Assembly: GCA_002309875.1 (NCBI GenBank)
Contig: DBYM01000017.1
Coordinates: forward strand, 1 to 14,777
From: Cyanobacteria bacterium UBA1186
GTDB lineage: Bacteria; Cyanobacteriota; Vampirovibrionia; Gastranaerophilales; Gastranaerophilaceae
DNA length: 14,777 bases
Direction: 5' to 3'
The stretch's first letter is position 1. Each line of letters opens with the position of its first letter. This document shows positions 13,934 through 14,777 of the stretch, piece after piece. The position numbers and the translations under genes were made by a program. The notes under the pieces were generated by a model, which saw only the letters and a program-made list of their open reading frames with translations, was not told the origin of the DNA and did no database searches.

Positions 13934-13964
13934 ATAATACTGTCGTGTTTTTTATTATTGTTAA
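13934..13964 (-). promoter_or_regulatory. Possible promoter for the lptB operon
   Basis: Minus strand TTAACA (13959-13964), a 19-bp spacer and TATTAT (13934-13939) lie 35 bases before the lptB start. The spacer is long. Another candidate, TATCAT with ACGACA at 17 bp, lies slightly closer to lptB. The 169-bp divergent spacer (13899-14067) is too AT-rich to choose with confidence. Confidence 0.35.
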
Positions 13965-14067
13965 GAATTGTAAAGAAAATAGCCTGAAATGCGCAATTAT
14001 TATAAACAAAAATACTTTATTTATATGTAAGGTAAAAGGTTAATAAAAAATATTGTAGGAGGTTGCT

Positions 14068-14777
14068 ATGGCACCAGGATTATCCTTAAACGGAATATCG
14101 CCATTAGGTTTATACGGGTTAGGCGGAACAGGCGCATTCGGGTCTTATGATTCATCTATGCCATCATCAATGATGAGCGGTTACGGAATGGGAGCCGGAA
14201 TGGGAATGGACAGTTCAATCTTCGGTATGGGCGCAATGAATCCTTATACAGCAGGAATGGGACTCGGCGGATACGGAATGGGAGCAATGCTTCAATACCC
14301 GCTTCTCTACGGTCAAATTCAGGCTCAAATGGAAAATAACCAATTGGCTCACGCAATACAAATGCAGGACGGAATGAACAGATACGGCGTTCTCGCACAC
14401 AGATCTTCAGACAGAGCATTGTTTGAAAAGGTTGCGAACAACGGACAAGTTCAGTACGGTATTGATAACTTGTATCAGGTAGTCAGAAAAGGCGACCAAG
14501 ATGCAATTAAGAGACAATACGACGAAGTCAGAAACTTCATTCTGCAAACTTACAGAGATGAATTGAACGACTTGGGAACGGAAATTAACCCGATCGTAAC
14601 AGCAAACGAATATATTAAAAGAATTTACAGCACCTCGGTTTCTGCAAAAACAGGTCAGATAGCCGATTTGGAAACAGATATCGTAAGATACGGTGACGGA
14701 CCTTTTATGAACGGCTTCTTACAGAGTGTAAGAAAAGGTCATCACGGATCATATACAGATGAAACTCTTCAATACTG
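14068..14777 (+). CDS. Unrecognised protein with Gly/Met-rich N-terminus, truncated by window end
   Basis: A reading frame open from an ATG with a very strong AGGAGG (14057-14062) to the last base, giving at least 236 residues. No family recognised. Residues 1-95 are low-complexity and rich in Gly, Met, Tyr, Ser and Pro, with repeated GYGMG, GMGM, FGMGAM and GLGGYGMGAM units and no signal peptide. From about residue 78 (LQYPLLYGQIQAQMENNQLAHAIQMQ onward) the protein becomes a helical, Gln/Asn-rich and charged region with RHHG-like loops (VRKGHHGSY near 225-233). Gly/Met/Tyr-rich tails occur in structural, adhesive or phase-separating proteins, so a structural role is possible but not shown. 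It is transcribed away from lptB. The frame and Shine-Dalgarno site make it a real gene even though the stop is outside the window. Confidence 0.8.
   Translation, partial: MAPGLSLNGISPLGLYGLGGTGAFGSYDSSMPSSMMSGYGMGAGMGMDSSIFGMGAMNPYTAGMGLGGYGMGAMLQYPLLYGQIQAQMENNQLAHAIQMQDGMNRYGVLAHRSSDRALFEKVANNGQVQYGIDNLYQVVRKGDQDAIKRQYDEVRNFILQTYRDELNDLGTEINPIVTANEYIKRIYSTSVSAKTGQIADLETDIVRYGDGPFMNGFLQSVRKGHHGSYTDETLQY

Noticed and set aside
13899..14009. 37-residue N-terminal extension of LptB
   Set aside because: The codons are AT-rich leader with no homology to LptB; the ATG at 13898 has a good ribosome site and gives the family's exact usual length.
14156..14419. Minus-strand frames opposite the Gly/Met-rich gene
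   Set aside because: The plus strand has a strong Shine-Dalgarno site and a frame open to the window end; the minus frames are low-complexity shadows without start signals.
1..14777. CRISPR array, insertion sequence, toxin-antitoxin or defence system
   Set aside because: No regularly spaced repeats, transposase motifs, terminal inverted repeats or defence domains are visible; nearly all sequence is accounted for by the listed genes.

Overview
This window looks like a chromosomal core-gene region from an AT-rich, diderm bacterium. The best guess at lineage is the non-photosynthetic sister group of Cyanobacteria (Vampirovibrionia / Melainabacteria, order Gastranaerophilales). Two things support this. 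An LptB-LptF lipopolysaccharide-export operon implies an outer membrane. Two proteins that I recognise only as types seen in that lineage are also present: one starting MGMSASQARLL and one Gly/Met-rich. The lineage call is from memory, not from a search. Genes use the standard bacterial code with TGA stops, mostly good Shine-Dalgarno sites and AT-rich spacers. I see no tRNA, rRNA, insertion sequence, phage gene or CRISPR array.

Layout. 1-1185 (+): 3' part of an iron-sulfur rRNA uracil methyltransferase (RlmD/RumA type) carrying an odd G-rich in-frame insertion. It converges on a minus-strand pair at 1169-2837: a LipM-like octanoyltransferase and an HD-domain dGTPase. The dGTPase promoter is back to back with, and shares its -35 bases with, the promoter of an mgtC-like gene (2919) that is coupled to a membrane-anchored TPR protein (to 4965). 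A bidirectional terminator at 5067-5099 separates these from a lone OppF-type ABC ATPase (minus, 5123-5905). An AI-2E/PerM-type membrane protein and a radical SAM protein overlap or abut at 5999-8553 (+).

The radical SAM gene is followed by an unrecognised 381-residue protein (8633-9778). It has a close match to a sigma-28 (FliA/SigD) promoter just upstream and a strong terminator after it. A sigma-70-type promoter then drives a roughly 270-nt leader with the features of a ribosomal protein L10 (rplJ) attenuator: a perfect 10-bp long-range stem competing with an intrinsic terminator. Then come rplJ and rplL, standing apart from rplK-rplA and rpoB-rpoC.

A bidirectional terminator at 11179-11217 separates rplL from a minus-strand operon, lptB-lptF-phosphodiester glycosidase (13898 down to 11230). 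Both junctions in this operon have exactly one nucleotide between stop and start. Divergent from lptB, the window ends inside a second unrecognised gene (14068 onward) with a Gly/Met-rich N-terminus.

The genes cover translation and RNA modification (rRNA methylation, L10/L12), nucleotide and cofactor metabolism (dGTPase, lipoyl assembly), the envelope (Lpt export, glycosidase, transporters) and lineage-specific structural-looking proteins. No large novel defence or mobile system is visible. The most interesting signals are the attenuator with its 20-nt direct repeat, the sigma-28-like promoter with its unknown target, the shared divergent promoter with a probably leaderless dGTPase mRNA, and the G-rich insertion in the methyltransferase.
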